Source: Sphingorhabdus contaminans
Lineage (GTDB): Bacteria > Pseudomonadota > Alphaproteobacteria > Sphingomonadales > Sphingomonadaceae
Length of the DNA: 64,000 bases
NCBI RefSeq assembly: GCF_007280415.1
Contig: NZ_VKKU01000002.1
Span: forward strand, 248,001-312,000
Direction of reading: 5' to 3'
Shown here: piece by piece, positions 53,304 to 63,360 of the stretch
Position numbering within the stretch: position 1 is the first letter of the stretch
Layout of the letters: each line of letters opens with the position of its first letter
Notes under the pieces: generated by a model
What the model was told of the DNA's origin: nothing
The model's input: the letters and a program-made list of their open reading frames with translations, nothing else
Database searches by the model: none
Position numbers and translations under genes: made by a program

Positions 53304-54241
53304 GCCAGCCGCCCGAATATCTCGACCGTTTCCGGCGGGCGCTGGACAGCTTCGCGCCGGAACCGGATAGCAAAATCCTTCTGGCCATTTCCGGTGGCCC
53401 TGACAGTCTCGCGCTCCTGCTGTTGGCGGCAGAGGCGCGGCCGGGGGCGATTATTGCCGCGACCGTCGACCATGGCCTGCGCCCCGAAGCCGCTGAGGAG
53501 GCCGATTTTGTCGCGCAAATCTGCGCCCGTATCGCGGTTCCGCACCTGACCCTGCGGCCCGAAACGGCGATTACCGGCAATCTCCAGTCGCAGGCCCGCG
53601 CGGCGCGCTACCGCCTGCTGGAACAGGCCGCCGACGGTCAGGGATGCGCCCTGATCGCGACCGCGCACCATGGCGATGACCAGTTGGAAACGGTCCTGAT
53701 GCGGCTGGCGCGGGGCAGCGGGATTGACGGCATGGCGGCAATCCGCAGCCGCAATGGCCGCATCATCCGCCCCATGCTCGCCTTTTCCAAGGCGGAGTGC
53801 GAGGATATTTGCGCCCGCGCGCGTCTTGACCCGGTACGCGACCCCAGCAACACCAATGTCGAATTTGACCGCGTCGCCATCCGACAGTGGCTCGCGCAGG
53901 CACCGCATCCCTTCACAATCGCACGTACCAACCGCACCGCCAGCGCCCTGCACGATGCCTCCGACGCGCTCGCGTGGATGGTGCAGAATTTGGTGCAGGA
54001 ACGGATAGTGGAGGATGGAGACGCCCTCAGCTGCGATGCGTCGGGCCTGCCCCGCGAACTGAGGCGCCGCCTGCTGCTTGCTTGCATCACACGCCTCGAT
54101 CCCGCGCTGCAGCCAAGGGGGGAGGCCATCGACCATCTGCTCGCCGAACTGGACGCGGGCCGGACCGCGATGATCGGCAATTTGCTGTGCAGTGGAGGGG
54201 ATCGCTGGACGGTCGCGCCCGCGCCGCCACGGTCGGCATAG
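53294..54241 (+). CDS. tilS: tRNA(Ile)-lysidine synthase
   Basis: TilS makes lysidine at the wobble base of the tRNA-Ile CAU anticodon. The 315-residue product has the PP-loop motif SGGPDS (33-38), RAARYRLLEQAADG and HHGDDQLETVLMRLARGSG. It is shorter than E. coli TilS and lacks its full C-terminal domains, as is common in alphaproteobacteria. The GTG at 53294 overlaps the cpoB stop. Confidence 0.92.
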   Translation: MQISQPPEYLDRFRRALDSFAPEPDSKILLAISGGPDSLALLLLAAEARPGAIIAATVDHGLRPEAAEEADFVAQICARIAVPHLTLRPETAITGNLQSQARAARYRLLEQAADGQGCALIATAHHGDDQLETVLMRLARGSGIDGMAAIRSRNGRIIRPMLAFSKAECEDICARARLDPVRDPSNTNVEFDRVAIRQWLAQAPHPFTIARTNRTASALHDASDALAWMVQNLVQERIVEDGDALSCDASGLPRELRRRLLLACITRLDPALQPRGEAIDHLLAELDAGRTAMIGNLLCSGGDRWTVAPAPPRSA

Positions 54242-54383
54242 CCCCGCACGAGGCAAAGCACAGGAAAGACCGCTTTTCCGTGCAAAATTTGCGCTTCGTT
54301 ATATTGTCATTCACGCATTCGCGCTTACATTGCCACCATGTCCCCTCGCACTTCGCGATAGGGTTAAGATAATCAAGGCGTAA

Positions 54384-56333
54384 ATGATGAACGACGAACC
54401 GGAGTCCAAAGGTAATCCGCTTTTGCGCAACATGGCCATCTGGTCGGCAATCATTGTCGCCATTTTGCTGGTTGCGTCCGTATTTGGCGGCACTTCGGAA
54501 CCTGCAAAAGGCATCAGCTATTCGACTTTCCGCGAAAAGGTGGAAGCGGGCGAGGTGAAGTCTGTCGCGATTGCGCCCGAACGGATTACCGGCAAGCTTC
54601 AGAATGACGAAACCTTCGTCACCATCCCCATTCCCGCCGACAGTGGCCTCTACCCGCTGCTCGATGAAAAGGGCGTCGATGTACAGGGCAAGGCCGAAGA
54701 ACAGCCCAGCCTGTTGCTGATCCTGCTCTATCAGGCGCTTCCCTTCCTGCTGATCCTCGGCATTGCCTTCTTCGTTCTGCGCCAGATGCAGAAGGGCGGC
54801 GGCGCCGGTGGTGCGATGGGCTTTGGCAAGTCCAAGGCGAAATTGCTGACCGAAAAACATGGCCGCGTCACTTTTGAAGATGTCGCCGGCATCGACGAAG
54901 CCCGCGAAGAGCTGCAGGAAATTGTCGAGTTCCTCAAGGACCCGCACAAATTCTCGCGCCTTGGCGGTAAAATCCCCAAGGGCGCGTTGCTCGTCGGTTC
55001 GCCCGGCACCGGCAAGACCCTGCTCGCCCGCGCGATTGCCGGTGAGGCAGGTGTGCCCTTCTTCTCCATCTCCGGTTCGGACTTTGTCGAAATGTTCGTC
55101 GGCGTCGGCGCAAGCCGCGTGCGCGACATGTTTGAACAGGCCAAGAAAAACGCGCCGTGCATCGTCTTCATCGACGAAATCGACGCCGTGGGCCGCAGCC
55201 GTGGCGCAGGCCTTGGCAACCAGAATGACGAGCGCGAGCAGACGCTGAACCAGCTTCTCGTCGAAATGGACGGTTTTGAGGCGAATGAAGGCATCATCAT
55301 CGTTGCCGCCACCAACCGTCCCGACGTGCTCGACCCCGCCCTGTTGCGTCCCGGCCGTTTCGACCGCCAGGTCGTCGTGCCGCGCCCCGACATTGATGGC
55401 CGCGTCAAGATCCTTGAAGTGCACATGAAGAAAGTGCCGCTCGCACCTGATGTCGACGGCCGTGTCATTGCCCGCGGCACCCCCGGCTTTTCCGGTGCGG
55501 ACCTTGCCAATCTGGTGAACGAAGCCGCCCTGCTCGCCGCACGCCGTGGCAAGCGCCTTGTCGCCATGCAGGAATTTGAGGACGCCAAAGACAAGGTCAT
55601 GATGGGCACCGAACGCAAGTCGATGGTCATGACCGAAGACGAAAAGAAGATGACCGCCTATCACGAGGCCGGCCACGCCATCGTGTCCATCCACGAACCG
55701 GCATCGGACCCGATCCACAAGGCAACCATCATCCCGCGCGGCCGTGCGCTGGGTATGGTGATGCGCCTGCCCGAACGCGACAGCTACAGCTACCACCGCG
55801 ACAAGATGCACGCCAACCTGTCGGTGGCGATGGGCGGCCGCGTCGCCGAAGAGCTTATCTTCGGATATGACAAGGTGTCGTCGGGCGCGTCGAGCGATAT
55901 CCAATATGCCACCAGCCTCGCCCGCGACATGGTCACCCAATGGGGCATGTCCGACGAAATGGGTCCGCTGCAATATGAAGAGCGGCAGGACGGCTATCTC
56001 GGCTATGGCATGTCGCAACGTTCGGCCATGTCGGACGAAACCGCGAAAAAGATCGACGCCGAAATCCGCAAGCTGGTCGAAGGCGGCCATAAGCGGGCGA
56101 CCGACTTGCTGAAAAAGCATAACAAGCAGTTGCACTTGCTGGCCAACGCATTGCTGGAGTTCGAAACCCTGTCGGGCGACGAGATCAAGGAATTGCTGGC
56201 AACCGGCAAGTTCGAGCGGGACGATGGCAAGATCGCCAAGCCGACAAGCATTCCGCAGATCGGCACCGCCATACCCAAGGCCGGCCGCCGCAAGTCCGGC
56301 GTTTCGGGCGAACCTAACCCGCAAGGCGCATAA
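54384..56333 (+). CDS. ftsH: ATP-dependent zinc metalloprotease FtsH
   Basis: FtsH is a membrane AAA+ protease that removes misfolded and regulatory proteins. The 649-residue protein has two membrane helices (about 13-33 and 112-132) flanking a periplasmic domain, the AAA module with Walker [12 protein letters not shown] and Walker [10 protein letters not shown], the SRH region RPGRFDR, and the zinc site HEAGH near residue 428. The tilS-ftsH order is common in bacteria. A 142-bp leader precedes it. Confidence 0.97.
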   Translation: MMNDEPESKGNPLLRNMAIWSAIIVAILLVASVFGGTSEPAKGISYSTFREKVEAGEVKSVAIAPERITGKLQNDETFVTIPIPADSGLYPLLDEKGVDVQGKAEEQPSLLLILLYQALPFLLILGIAFFVLRQMQKGGGAGGAMGFGKSKAKLLTEKHGRVTFEDVAGIDEAREELQEIVEFLKDPHKFSRLGGKIPKGALLVGSPGTGKTLLARAIAGEAGVPFFSISGSDFVEMFVGVGASRVRDMFEQAKKNAPCIVFIDEIDAVGRSRGAGLGNQNDEREQTLNQLLVEMDGFEANEGIIIVAATNRPDVLDPALLRPGRFDRQVVVPRPDIDGRVKILEVHMKKVPLAPDVDGRVIARGTPGFSGADLANLVNEAALLAARRGKRLVAMQEFEDAKDKVMMGTERKSMVMTEDEKKMTAYHEAGHAIVSIHEPASDPIHKATIIPRGRALGMVMRLPERDSYSYHRDKMHANLSVAMGGRVAEELIFGYDKVSSGASSDIQYATSLARDMVTQWGMSDEMGPLQYEERQDGYLGYGMSQRSAMSDETAKKIDAEIRKLVEGGHKRATDLLKKHNKQLHLLANALLEFETLSGDEIKELLATGKFERDDGKIAKPTSIPQIGTAIPKAGRRKSGVSGEPNPQGA

Positions 56334-56358
56334 GCACCGACCGGGGGGGTCCGGCATC

Positions 56359-56973
56359 ATGCCGATCTATTGCGATGAATCAGGCGGTGTCGGCCGGGGT
56401 GTCATGACCCTAGCCGGCCTGTCCATCGAAGCGGCGGATGCCGAAAGAACCCTCGCCCGTTTCCGCGAAGTCACCGGCCTGACCGGCGAACTGAAGGGAA
56501 GCCGTATCGACCTTGCCGAACGCGCCCTTCTTTTAGAAATCCTCGACGACGCCGACTGGTCCGCCACGGTCGGCATTGCCATCTCCGCGCTCGTCCCTGA
56601 ACAGGGCAGCGACCGGGGCGACCATGATGTCGCCATTTATGTGCAATTACTCGAAGATGTGATCGGCGCCATGATGCCCGCCACCGACGGCTGCGTCAGC
56701 GTTTTCATGGACGATGGCCGCTATGGCCCGGAAACACTCGCGCTGGTGCGCAAGGATATCGCGGCGATCATCGGCCCCTGTGGTCAGGCGCAACTGGAAC
56801 TCAGCCACCGCCTGCCCGGCCTGCAGATTGCCGATGTCATTGCCAACACATTTTTCAACCGCGCCATGGTCACCGACCGGCAGGCGCGCATGGCCGCCAT
56901 TGTCGCGCCCTATCTGGAAAGCGGAAAAGTCCGCCTGCGCGTTCTGTCAGGTGACGCCCAGACTGACGATTAG
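56359..56973 (+). CDS. DUF3800 protein
   Basis: The 204-residue protein fits DUF3800: N-terminal acidic motif IYCDESGG (typical DESG), ELKGSRIDLA, VFMDDGRYG and the closing LPGLQIADVIANTFFNRA with the conserved Asp. DUF3800 proteins have an RNase H-like fold and are often found near mobile elements or defence genes, but here the neighbours are housekeeping genes. It begins 25 bp after ftsH and overlaps the convergent DUF3667 gene by 27 bp. Confidence 0.85.
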   Translation: MPIYCDESGGVGRGVMTLAGLSIEAADAERTLARFREVTGLTGELKGSRIDLAERALLLEILDDADWSATVGIAISALVPEQGSDRGDHDVAIYVQLLEDVIGAMMPATDGCVSVFMDDGRYGPETLALVRKDIAAIIGPCGQAQLELSHRLPGLQIADVIANTFFNRAMVTDRQARMAAIVAPYLESGKVRLRVLSGDAQTDD

Positions 56974-58209
56974 CATCGTGAACAGCATCAGGGCCGTCAT
57001 GGCGAAGACAAGCAGAAAGCACATACGCCAGAACGCGCCGAAGCGCGACGTTTCATAGGCATGGTGGATTTGCCGGTACATGTGGATCGGCGGATAGAAT
57101 GCGAGCAATACGCCGCCAAAGGGTTCCGTACCCGGCATGCTGATCAATATCGCGCTGAGGCTGCACAGCAGCATCATGAAGGTAATCGAATAGGTCACGA
57201 AAACCGCATGGTCGAACATCTTGAACCGCCGCCGCCAGAAAAAGAGCAGCCAGACAAAGGGCACCGAAATGGGGATCAGCGACCAGCTATATTTATAGGC
57301 GTTGGACTGGATCTTGTAGAGCAGCAGTTGCGGGTTCTTCTGCGCCGTTTTGACCGCCTTGTTCAGCGCGCCCGATCCGGGGAAATTGAGGTCGGTGAAA
57401 TTCCAGTTGGCTTCATCCTCAAACCCGTTTTCCAATCCGCCCGCCGCCGTACGCATCACCCGCGCCGCCATTTTTGCACCACTTAGATCGTCTTCCAGTT
57501 TCTTGGTCGGCTGGCCGGCTTTGCGGGCCTTTTCAAGGTCATCCTCCAGACGCGCTATGTCCGCATCGATCTTGCGGCGTTCCGCGAGGAGCTGTTCATT
57601 GGCGGCTTCCTTCTCCCGCAATTCCCGGCCCCGCCCGTCTTCAAGACTCTGCAGCCGTTCCCGGTTGCGCGCGATCTTGGCGTCGATGCGCTCGGCATCC
57701 GAAGGATCAGCCTTTTTCTCCGCCTCTAACAGGGCAATGGCATCTTCGATTTCTTTGCGGTCCGTCTGATATTCCTTGCGAACCCGTTCAATAGACTGCG
57801 GCGCGGTGGCCGACGACCCGCCATCGGGGACCAGCCAGTTGAACGTCGCAAAGGTCAGGAACACCGAAAAGAGGAACAGAGCCAGCGGGGAAACAAATTT
57901 GGCCCGCTCGCCATGGACATAGCGGCGCGTCAAATCCCCGGGTTTCCACAACAACATCGGCAATGTACGCCAGATCTTGCCGTCAAAATGCAGCACGCTG
58001 TGCAGGATATCATGACCGAATTCATGCAAGGTGCGGTGCACATGGGCCTTTTGCCCGCACATATGGCAATGCGCCCCCATCAGGGTCGCGCCGCAATTCA
58101 GGCAGACGCGCTCCGTTGCGCTGCGCCCTTCGCCTGCCTCTGGTTCCACGGCGCGGGCAAGCGCCGCACCTGCGATAATATCTGCTGCCCCGGCCAATTC
58201 CCCGCTCAT
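56947..58209 (-). CDS. DUF3667 membrane protein with zinc ribbon and coiled-coil
   Basis: This 420-residue protein has a CxxC...CxxC zinc ribbon (Cys36, 39, 48, 51 in VCLNCGA and CHMCGQK), the DUF3667 segment FGHDILHSVLHFDGKIWRTL, a membrane helix near 107-125, a long coiled-coil (about 145-245, EAEKKADPSDAERIDAKIAR) and four more hydrophobic stretches at the C-terminus. The function is unknown. The coiled-coil between membrane parts is unusual for the family and may scaffold partners. Confidence 0.82.
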   Translation of the reverse strand: MSGELAGAADIIAGAALARAVEPEAGEGRSATERVCLNCGATLMGAHCHMCGQKAHVHRTLHEFGHDILHSVLHFDGKIWRTLPMLLWKPGDLTRRYVHGERAKFVSPLALFLFSVFLTFATFNWLVPDGGSSATAPQSIERVRKEYQTDRKEIEDAIALLEAEKKADPSDAERIDAKIARNRERLQSLEDGRGRELREKEAANEQLLAERRKIDADIARLEDDLEKARKAGQPTKKLEDDLSGAKMAARVMRTAAGGLENGFEDEANWNFTDLNFPGSGALNKAVKTAQKNPQLLLYKIQSNAYKYSWSLIPISVPFVWLLFFWRRRFKMFDHAVFVTYSITFMMLLCSLSAILISMPGTEPFGGVLLAFYPPIHMYRQIHHAYETSRFGAFWRMCFLLVFAMTALMLFTMLIVSLGVT

Positions 58210-58242
58210 GCGGTCTGTTTATCAGCGCGTTCCGGGAATGCC

Positions 58243-58273
58243 AAAAAGAAAAGGCCCGGACAATGCCGGGCCT
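58243..58273 (-). terminator. Rho-independent terminator of rpoZ
   Basis: AGGCCCGG (58252-58259) and CCGGGCCT (58266-58273) form an 8-bp stem with a 6-base loop; on the minus strand it is followed by a T-rich tail (58243-58251). It lies 28 bp after the rpoZ stop. Confidence 0.88.
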
Positions 58274-58301
58274 CTTGAACTTTTTTTACGGATGGACCGT
58301 C

Positions 58302-58646
58302 TTACCGGTCGTAATCGCGCTGCATGCCAGCGCCCCGTGCGGGGGCGGCTGCGGTCAGGCGAAGTGCCTCTGCCGACAGGCTGATCGAACCGATTTCATC
58401 GGCTTCTTCATCTTCGTCCACCTGCACCTTCTGCAGCGACTGGACCAGACCTTCTTTCAGATGTTCCGGACGGATGGTCTCTTCGGCGATTTCGCGCAGC
58501 GCAACGACCGGATTTTTATCGCGGTCGCGGTCCAGAGTCAGTTCTGCACCACCGGAAATTTCGCGTGCGCGCTCAGCCGCCAGCAATACGAGGTCAAAAC
58601 GGTTGGTGACCTTATCAATACAATCTTCAACGGTAACGCGTGCCAT
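58302..58646 (-). CDS. rpoZ: RNA polymerase subunit omega
   Basis: Omega assists RNA polymerase assembly and ppGpp response. The 114-residue protein has the N-terminal [28 protein letters not shown] signature (shown here only as its first part, [13 protein letters not shown]) and an acidic helix ([10 protein letters not shown]). An extended C-terminal tail is Ala/Arg-rich. It has its own terminator. The divergent PLD-family gene starts 122 bp away. Confidence 0.96.
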   Translation of the reverse strand: MARVTVEDCIDKVTNRFDLVLLAAERAREISGGAELTLDRDRDKNPVVALREIAEETIRPEHLKEGLVQSLQKVQVDEDEEADEIGSISLSAEALRLTAAAPARGAGMQRDYDR

Positions 58647-58768
58647 GCTGGCTCCTGATTCTTCACAAATTTCGGAAAAGTAGAGCGCACCTAGGGTTTG
58701 CCGGTCAAAATGTCAATGAAAACGGCACGTCCCTTGCCGTGGAGAGGCCGAGGCACTACCTCAGTCGG

Positions 58769-59950
58769 ATGGAGGGCCCTTCCCCAGCCGTGCGATTTCC
58801 GGGAACGCCATTTCATGTGGCGGACCATGACCTGCATGTTGTCCATGCCCCTGAAGAGCGGCTGGCGGCGATGCATGCGCTGATATCGGCGGCACAAACA
58901 AAGCTGCGCATATTCTTCTACATGTTTGCCGACGATGAAACCGGCCGGGAAATATTGGCAGAACTGGTGGCGGCGGCGCAGCGGGGTGTTGCGGTCCACC
59001 TCATCATCGACAGTTTCGGTTCGGGCGATATCAGCGACGCCTTTTTCGATCCGCTGGTGCAGGCGGGCGGCCATTACCATTGTTTCAGCACGCGTAAGGG
59101 CCTCGGCTATTTCATCCGCAACCACCAGAAAATGCTGATCGCCGATAATGCCCATGCGCTGATTGGCGGGTTTAATATCACCGACCAGTATTTCGGGCGA
59201 AAGGGCGATGAAAGCTGGGAAGATCTGGGTCTGGTCGTTTCGGGACCGGAGGTGGAACATCTTGCGGGCTATTTCGACGAACTCGACAGGCTGTCGCAGG
59301 GCGGGAAGGTCCGGTATCTGGGCCTGCGTTCGATCATAAGAAGCTGGCGCCCCGGCATTGGCGAGGTGCAGTGGTTGCTGGGCGGGCCGACAAACCGCAT
59401 TTCACCCTGGGCGCTGACGCTGAAACGCTCGCTTCAGGTGGGCAAAAGGTTTGACATCGTATCGGCTTATTTCTCCCCGTCCCAGACGATCCTGCGCCGG
59501 ATTGCGCGGGTGGCAAAGCGGAACAAGGGTTCACGCCTGATCATGGCGGGCAAGACCGACAATGGTGCAACCATTGCCGCGGCGCGCGTCCTGTACCGCT
59601 ATCTCATCAAACGCCGGACGCACATCTACGAATATCAGACCCGTCCGCTTCATATGAAGCTGATGGTCATCGACGATGCGGTCTATATCGGGTCGGCCAA
59701 TCTCGATGTGCGCAGCCTGTTCATCAATCTGGAAATCATGTTGCGTGTGAAGGACCATGCGCTGGCGACCCATATGCGGGGGCTGATCGACACGCTGGTC
59801 GCACAGTCGGAACAGCAGACCACAGCGCTTCTGTCCCGCCGCGACAGCTGGTGGAGCCGTTTCAAGGGCGGCCTTGCCTATTTCCTCGTGAACTCGGTGG
59901 ATTATACGGTGGGCCGGCGGATCAAATTCGGGTTGTTGCGGAGCCGGTAG
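58769..59950 (+). CDS. Phospholipase D family enzyme (cardiolipin synthase-like)
   Basis: The 393-residue protein has two HKD motifs: HQKMLIADNAHALIGG near residue 125 and HMKLMVIDDAVYIGSAN near residue 295. They form one active site as in PLD and cardiolipin synthases, so it may join phosphatidylglycerol units or act on phospholipids. There is no N-terminal membrane helix, unlike classical Cls, which makes a soluble or peripheral PLD more likely. The ATG at 58769 is the first in frame after the divergent region. Confidence 0.88.
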   Translation: MEGPSPAVRFPGTPFHVADHDLHVVHAPEERLAAMHALISAAQTKLRIFFYMFADDETGREILAELVAAAQRGVAVHLIIDSFGSGDISDAFFDPLVQAGGHYHCFSTRKGLGYFIRNHQKMLIADNAHALIGGFNITDQYFGRKGDESWEDLGLVVSGPEVEHLAGYFDELDRLSQGGKVRYLGLRSIIRSWRPGIGEVQWLLGGPTNRISPWALTLKRSLQVGKRFDIVSAYFSPSQTILRRIARVAKRNKGSRLIMAGKTDNGATIAAARVLYRYLIKRRTHIYEYQTRPLHMKLMVIDDAVYIGSANLDVRSLFINLEIMLRVKDHALATHMRGLIDTLVAQSEQQTTALLSRRDSWWSRFKGGLAYFLVNSVDYTVGRRIKFGLLRSR

Positions 59951-59977
59951 TCTGGGCGTTGGGGACAGTCCCTTTTA

Positions 59978-60517
59978 TCACCCCGCACGCGCCTTCCACT
60001 CCGCCTTGCTCTGCCCCCACGCACGCACCGGGATATCCTGAAACGGATCGGGCAGCCGCGTTTCGCCCTGGTCATAGGAGCCCAGCCGTTCTGCGAGCGC
60101 CACCGATGCGGTGTTTGCAGGGTCGATGGTGTGGATGACATTGTCCCAGCCCAGCACATCGAACGCATAATCGATGCTCGCCACCGCCGCCTCATGGGCA
60201 TAGCCTTTGCCGGCAAATTCCTGCGCCACGCCCCAGCCGACCTCGGTACCGGGCCAGCCTTCGGGCATCCACGGGCCTGTGCGGCCAATCCATTGGCCGG
60301 TATCGCGCAGGATCATCGAGAACATGGCATAGCCGCGCACCTGCCATGCCCCCACCATGGTGCACAGCATCCGCCAGCTTTCGCCGCGGCCTTTGACACC
60401 GCCCAGATGGGTCATGGTCACAGGGTCGGCGCAAAAGGCGGCCCAGCCTTCAAAATCTTCGGCAGATGGCGGGCGCAGGATCATCCGTTCGGTGATCAGA
60501 AAAGGTCCGGCGCTCAT
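59978..60517 (-). CDS. RimJ/RimL-type GNAT acetyltransferase
   Basis: The 179-residue protein matches the RimJ/RimL-like GNAT group: ITERMILRPPSAEDFEGWA, GWGVAQEFAGKGYAHEAAVA as acetyl-CoA loop and the ANTASVALAERLG segment. It acetylates an amino terminus or metabolite; the substrate is unknown. CAGGAGAG precedes the ATG at 60517. It is convergent to the PLD gene with a 27-bp gap. Confidence 0.88.
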   Translation of the reverse strand: MSAGPFLITERMILRPPSAEDFEGWAAFCADPVTMTHLGGVKGRGESWRMLCTMVGAWQVRGYAMFSMILRDTGQWIGRTGPWMPEGWPGTEVGWGVAQEFAGKGYAHEAAVASIDYAFDVLGWDNVIHTIDPANTASVALAERLGSYDQGETRLPDPFQDIPVRAWGQSKAEWKARAG

Positions 60518-60570
60518 ATCTACTCTCCTGCTCGACAGGCGCGCTCTATGCAGCGCGCATCGGCGGCGCA

Positions 60571-60609
60571 CAAGAAAAAGCGGCACCGCCTGTTGAAAGG
60601 CGATGCCGC
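60571..60609 (-). terminator. Rho-independent terminator downstream of the glycine-zipper gene
   Basis: GCGGCACCGCCT (60580-60591) and AGGCGATGCCGC (60598-60609) form a 12-bp stem with one mismatch and a 6-base loop. On the minus strand a T5 run (60575-60579) follows. It would end the transcript of the gene finishing at 60737. A second hairpin without T-run, GGGGGTTG/CAACCCCC, is at 60662-60689. Confidence 0.75.
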
Positions 60610-60736
60610 GATCTTCTGCACCGGGCAGATGGGGAGGGGGAATCCCGGTGCAATCTCTGCGGGGGGTTGCCTCGGTTGAAACAACCCCCTCATGAAGCGT
60701 CCTGCTAGTGCGACCCGTAGGACTCTTCTTTAACTT

Positions 60737-61135
60737 TTAACGGCAGCGCGAACCGCCACGGTCGATTTCACGACCCAGCAATGCGCCACCTGCGGCACCC
60801 AATATGGTGCCCAATGTCTTGTCGCCACGTCCGGCAATCTCGTTACCGGCAAGGCCGCCTACGGCACCACCGATCAGAAGACCGGTCGTTCCGTCCTTCT
60901 TGCGGCAATAGGCACGACCGTCTTCACCGCGCCATACGCGGGTGTTGCGGCTGACACGCTCGTCACGGCGGCCTTCACGATAGCCACGGTTGTAGGCACG
61001 TTCGCGGCGGCCATCAAAGGCGCTGCTTTCGGTCACAGTGGCGTGGGCCGACTGTACCTGGAATTGCGGGGCCGCATGTCCGACGGTAGGAATTGCCAAC
61101 GTTGCGGCGACCAGTGCGATCATTGTTTTCTTCAC
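60737..61135 (-). CDS. Glycine-zipper 2TM outer-membrane-type protein
   Basis: The 132-residue protein has a signal peptide (MKKTMIALVAATLAIPTVG), a basic Arg-rich middle (YNRGYREGRRDERVSRNTRV), one Cys region and a C-terminal glycine zipper (LLIGGAVGGLAGNEIAGRG, ILGAAGGALLGREI). Such zippers occur in small outer-membrane or periplasmic proteins like the 17-kDa antigen family. The GTG at 61135 has GGAG seven bases upstream; the ATG at 61141 is too close to that site. Confidence 0.83.
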   Translation of the reverse strand: MKKTMIALVAATLAIPTVGHAAPQFQVQSAHATVTESSAFDGRRERAYNRGYREGRRDERVSRNTRVWRGEDGRAYCRKKDGTTGLLIGGAVGGLAGNEIAGRGDKTLGTILGAAGGALLGREIDRGGSRCR

Positions 61136-61291
61136 ATTCATTCTCCTTCGTGAACCTTCCGGATCGTAAACCGGCCAACCTGAACATTGGTTGCACGGCT
61201 TTTCGACGAAGAGACGAGACGTGGCCACGAAGCGGCCAGAGGAGATTTTTTCGCGCTTGCACCTGCGGACATGCTGTCCCTAAGATGCGTC

Positions 61292-61513
61292 ATGGCTAAT
61301 GTTATTGCTTTCCTGTTCGGAACCATCGCCCTTATCCTTGCCATTATCGGCTTCATCCCCCTGCTGGGATGGCTCAACTGGCTGATCATCCTGATTGCCG
61401 GTGTCGGTGCCGCCTTCGGCGCCGCTTCGGACAAGAATTCGGGGCGCAATTTCTGCTTTGTCGTCATGGGCATTTGCGCGCTGCGCCTCTGGATGGGCGG
61501 CGGCATCATCTAA
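61292..61513 (+). CDS. Small two-helix membrane protein, unknown function
   Basis: The 73-residue product (MANVIAFLFGTIALILAIIG, then GWLNWLIILIAGVGAAFGA) has two or three hydrophobic segments, a polar loop (SDKNSGRN) and ends RLWMGGGII. I recognise no named family beyond small membrane proteins. It is convergent with pyrC across 21 bp. Confidence 0.7.
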   Translation: MANVIAFLFGTIALILAIIGFIPLLGWLNWLIILIAGVGAAFGAASDKNSGRNFCFVVMGICALRLWMGGGII

Positions 61514-61534
61514 GCTGCCGCGACCGGGGCGTGA

Positions 61535-62572
61535 TCAGCCCCGATAGACCCAGCCCAATATTTCCCCTGCGTGGAACGGGACAATCGTGGTACCATTGGC
61601 ATCGACCGTATCGGGCACGGTGGTTTCCCCGCGCTCCAGCGTGATCGTCCCCTCATTCAGCGGCAGGCCGTAAAAGCGCGGGCCATTCTCGCTGGCAAAG
61701 GCCTCGAACCGGTCGAGCGCGCCTTCTTCGTCGAACACCGTGACATAGCTTTCCAGCGCATAGGGCGCGTTGAAAATGCCCGCACAGCCGCAGGCGCTTT
61801 CCTTGGCCGACTGGGCGTGCGGGGCGCTGTCGGTGCCGAGGAAATATTTCGTGCTGCCCGATGTCGCCGCCTTGCGCAGGGCCAGCCGGTGCACCTCCCG
61901 CTTCGCCACGGGCAGGCAATAGGCGTGCGGCCTTATGCCGCCTGTGAACATGGCATTGCGGTTGATGTGCAGATGCTGCGGCGTGATCGTCGCGGCGACA
62001 TTCGGGCCTGAGACATCGACAAAGGCCGCAGCATCGGCGGTCGTGATATGTTCGAACACGATCTTCAGTTCGGGCAGATTGCGGACAAGCCCGGTCAAGG
62101 TGCGCTCGATAAACACCGCCTCCCGGTCGAAAATATCGACATGGCTGTCGGTCACTTCGCCGTGGATCAGCAAGGGCATCCCCACGGACGCCATTTTTTC
62201 GAGCGCGGGCATGATGCGGGCGATATCGGTCACGCCATGCGCGCTGCCCGTGGTGGCGTGGGCCGGATACAGCTTGGCGGCAGTAAACACGCCCTCGGCA
62301 AAGCCCCGCGCCAGTTCGTCGCCCTCAACATCATCGGTCAGATAGGCGGTCATCAGGGGCGTGAAATCGACGCCCTGCGGAACGGCGGCCCTGATCCGGT
62401 CGCGATAGGCGGCGCATCCTTCGACGCTGGTCACCGGCGGCGACAGGTTGGGCATGACAATCGCACGGGCAAATTGCCGGGCGGTAAAGGGGACGACCCC
62501 CTTCATCACGGCGTCATCGCGGAAATGGAGGTGCCAGTCATCGGGGCGGCGGATCGTCAAGCTGTCAGTCAT
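61535..62572 (-). CDS. pyrC: Dihydroorotase
   Basis: PyrC closes carbamoyl-aspartate to dihydroorotate in pyrimidine synthesis. The 345-residue class II enzyme has [13 protein letters not shown] with the first metal His pair, the [14 protein letters not shown] segment with carbamylated-Lys position nearby, [13 protein letters not shown] and [14 protein letters not shown]. It is divergent from ygfZ with only 38 bp between starts. Confidence 0.96.
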   Translation of the reverse strand: MTDSLTIRRPDDWHLHFRDDAVMKGVVPFTARQFARAIVMPNLSPPVTSVEGCAAYRDRIRAAVPQGVDFTPLMTAYLTDDVEGDELARGFAEGVFTAAKLYPAHATTGSAHGVTDIARIMPALEKMASVGMPLLIHGEVTDSHVDIFDREAVFIERTLTGLVRNLPELKIVFEHITTADAAAFVDVSGPNVAATITPQHLHINRNAMFTGGIRPHAYCLPVAKREVHRLALRKAATSGSTKYFLGTDSAPHAQSAKESACGCAGIFNAPYALESYVTVFDEEGALDRFEAFASENGPRFYGLPLNEGTITLERGETTVPDTVDANGTTIVPFHAGEILGWVYRG

Positions 62573-62610
62573 CTCTTCCCTTTAGGCGAAGCGGACCCTA
62601 TCTGTCACCC

Positions 62611-63345
62611 ATGTCCAGCCCCCGTTTGTTCGATCGTGCCGTCCTCCGCCTCTCCCCCACCGAGGAAGGCGAAGATGTGCGCGGATTTCTGCAAGGTCTG
62701 GTGACCCAGGATACAAAGGGCCCCCTGCCCGCATGGTCCGGCCTGCTCACCCCGCAGGGCAAGGCCCTGTTCGATTTCATCCTGTGGGACGATGGCGCGG
62801 ATATCCTGATCGATTGCGAGGCGCGCGAGGCCGAGGCACTGGCGCGGCGGCTCTCCATCTACCGCCTGCGCCGCAAGATCGCGATTGGCGTGGACGAAAG
62901 TCTGGGCGTCTTCTGGTCGCCGGACGGCACGGGCGACCCGCGCCACGCCGCACTCGGCCGCCGCTGGATCGCGCCCATCGGGGCCGACGATGTCGACGCA
63001 AGCGAAGCCTTCCGCCGCCACCGGCTGGCGCTCGGCATCGCAGAAGGCGTGGCCGAACTCGGCAGCGACCAGACGCTCTGGCTGGAAACCAACGCGGCCG
63101 AACTGGGCGGCGTGTCTTTTTCCAAAGGCTGCTATGTGGGTCAGGAAAACACCGCGCGGATGAACTGGCGACAAAAGGTCAACCGCCGTCTGGTGGTTGT
63201 CCCGCTGGCCGACGCCGACCCCAAAAGGCAGCGTGTGGCCTATCCCGAACTCGGCCTGTCGGTCGAATTACGGCGGGTGGAGGATATGGCGGGGCTGGCT
63301 TTGCCGGAGTGGTTGGGGGGTGCTTTGGACCCGGGCGAGGTGTGA
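62611..63345 (+). CDS. ygfZ: Folate-binding Fe-S cluster repair protein YgfZ
   Basis: The 244-residue protein is a GcvT-like, tetrahydrofolate-binding YgfZ/CAF17 homologue that helps maintain certain Fe-S enzymes. The family hallmark KGCYVGQENTARM with its conserved Cys is at about 172-184. It is divergent from pyrC. No Fe-S assembly genes are adjacent, but the DinG-like helicase in this window is itself an Fe-S protein. Confidence 0.92.
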   Translation: MSSPRLFDRAVLRLSPTEEGEDVRGFLQGLVTQDTKGPLPAWSGLLTPQGKALFDFILWDDGADILIDCEAREAEALARRLSIYRLRRKIAIGVDESLGVFWSPDGTGDPRHAALGRRWIAPIGADDVDASEAFRRHRLALGIAEGVAELGSDQTLWLETNAAELGGVSFSKGCYVGQENTARMNWRQKVNRRLVVVPLADADPKRQRVAYPELGLSVELRRVEDMAGLALPEWLGGALDPGEV

Positions 63346-63360
63346 TTTTTTGGGTGCGGA

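Noticed and set aside
54087-56360. 757-residue minus-strand open frame
   Set aside because: It is the antisense shadow of ftsH and tilS.
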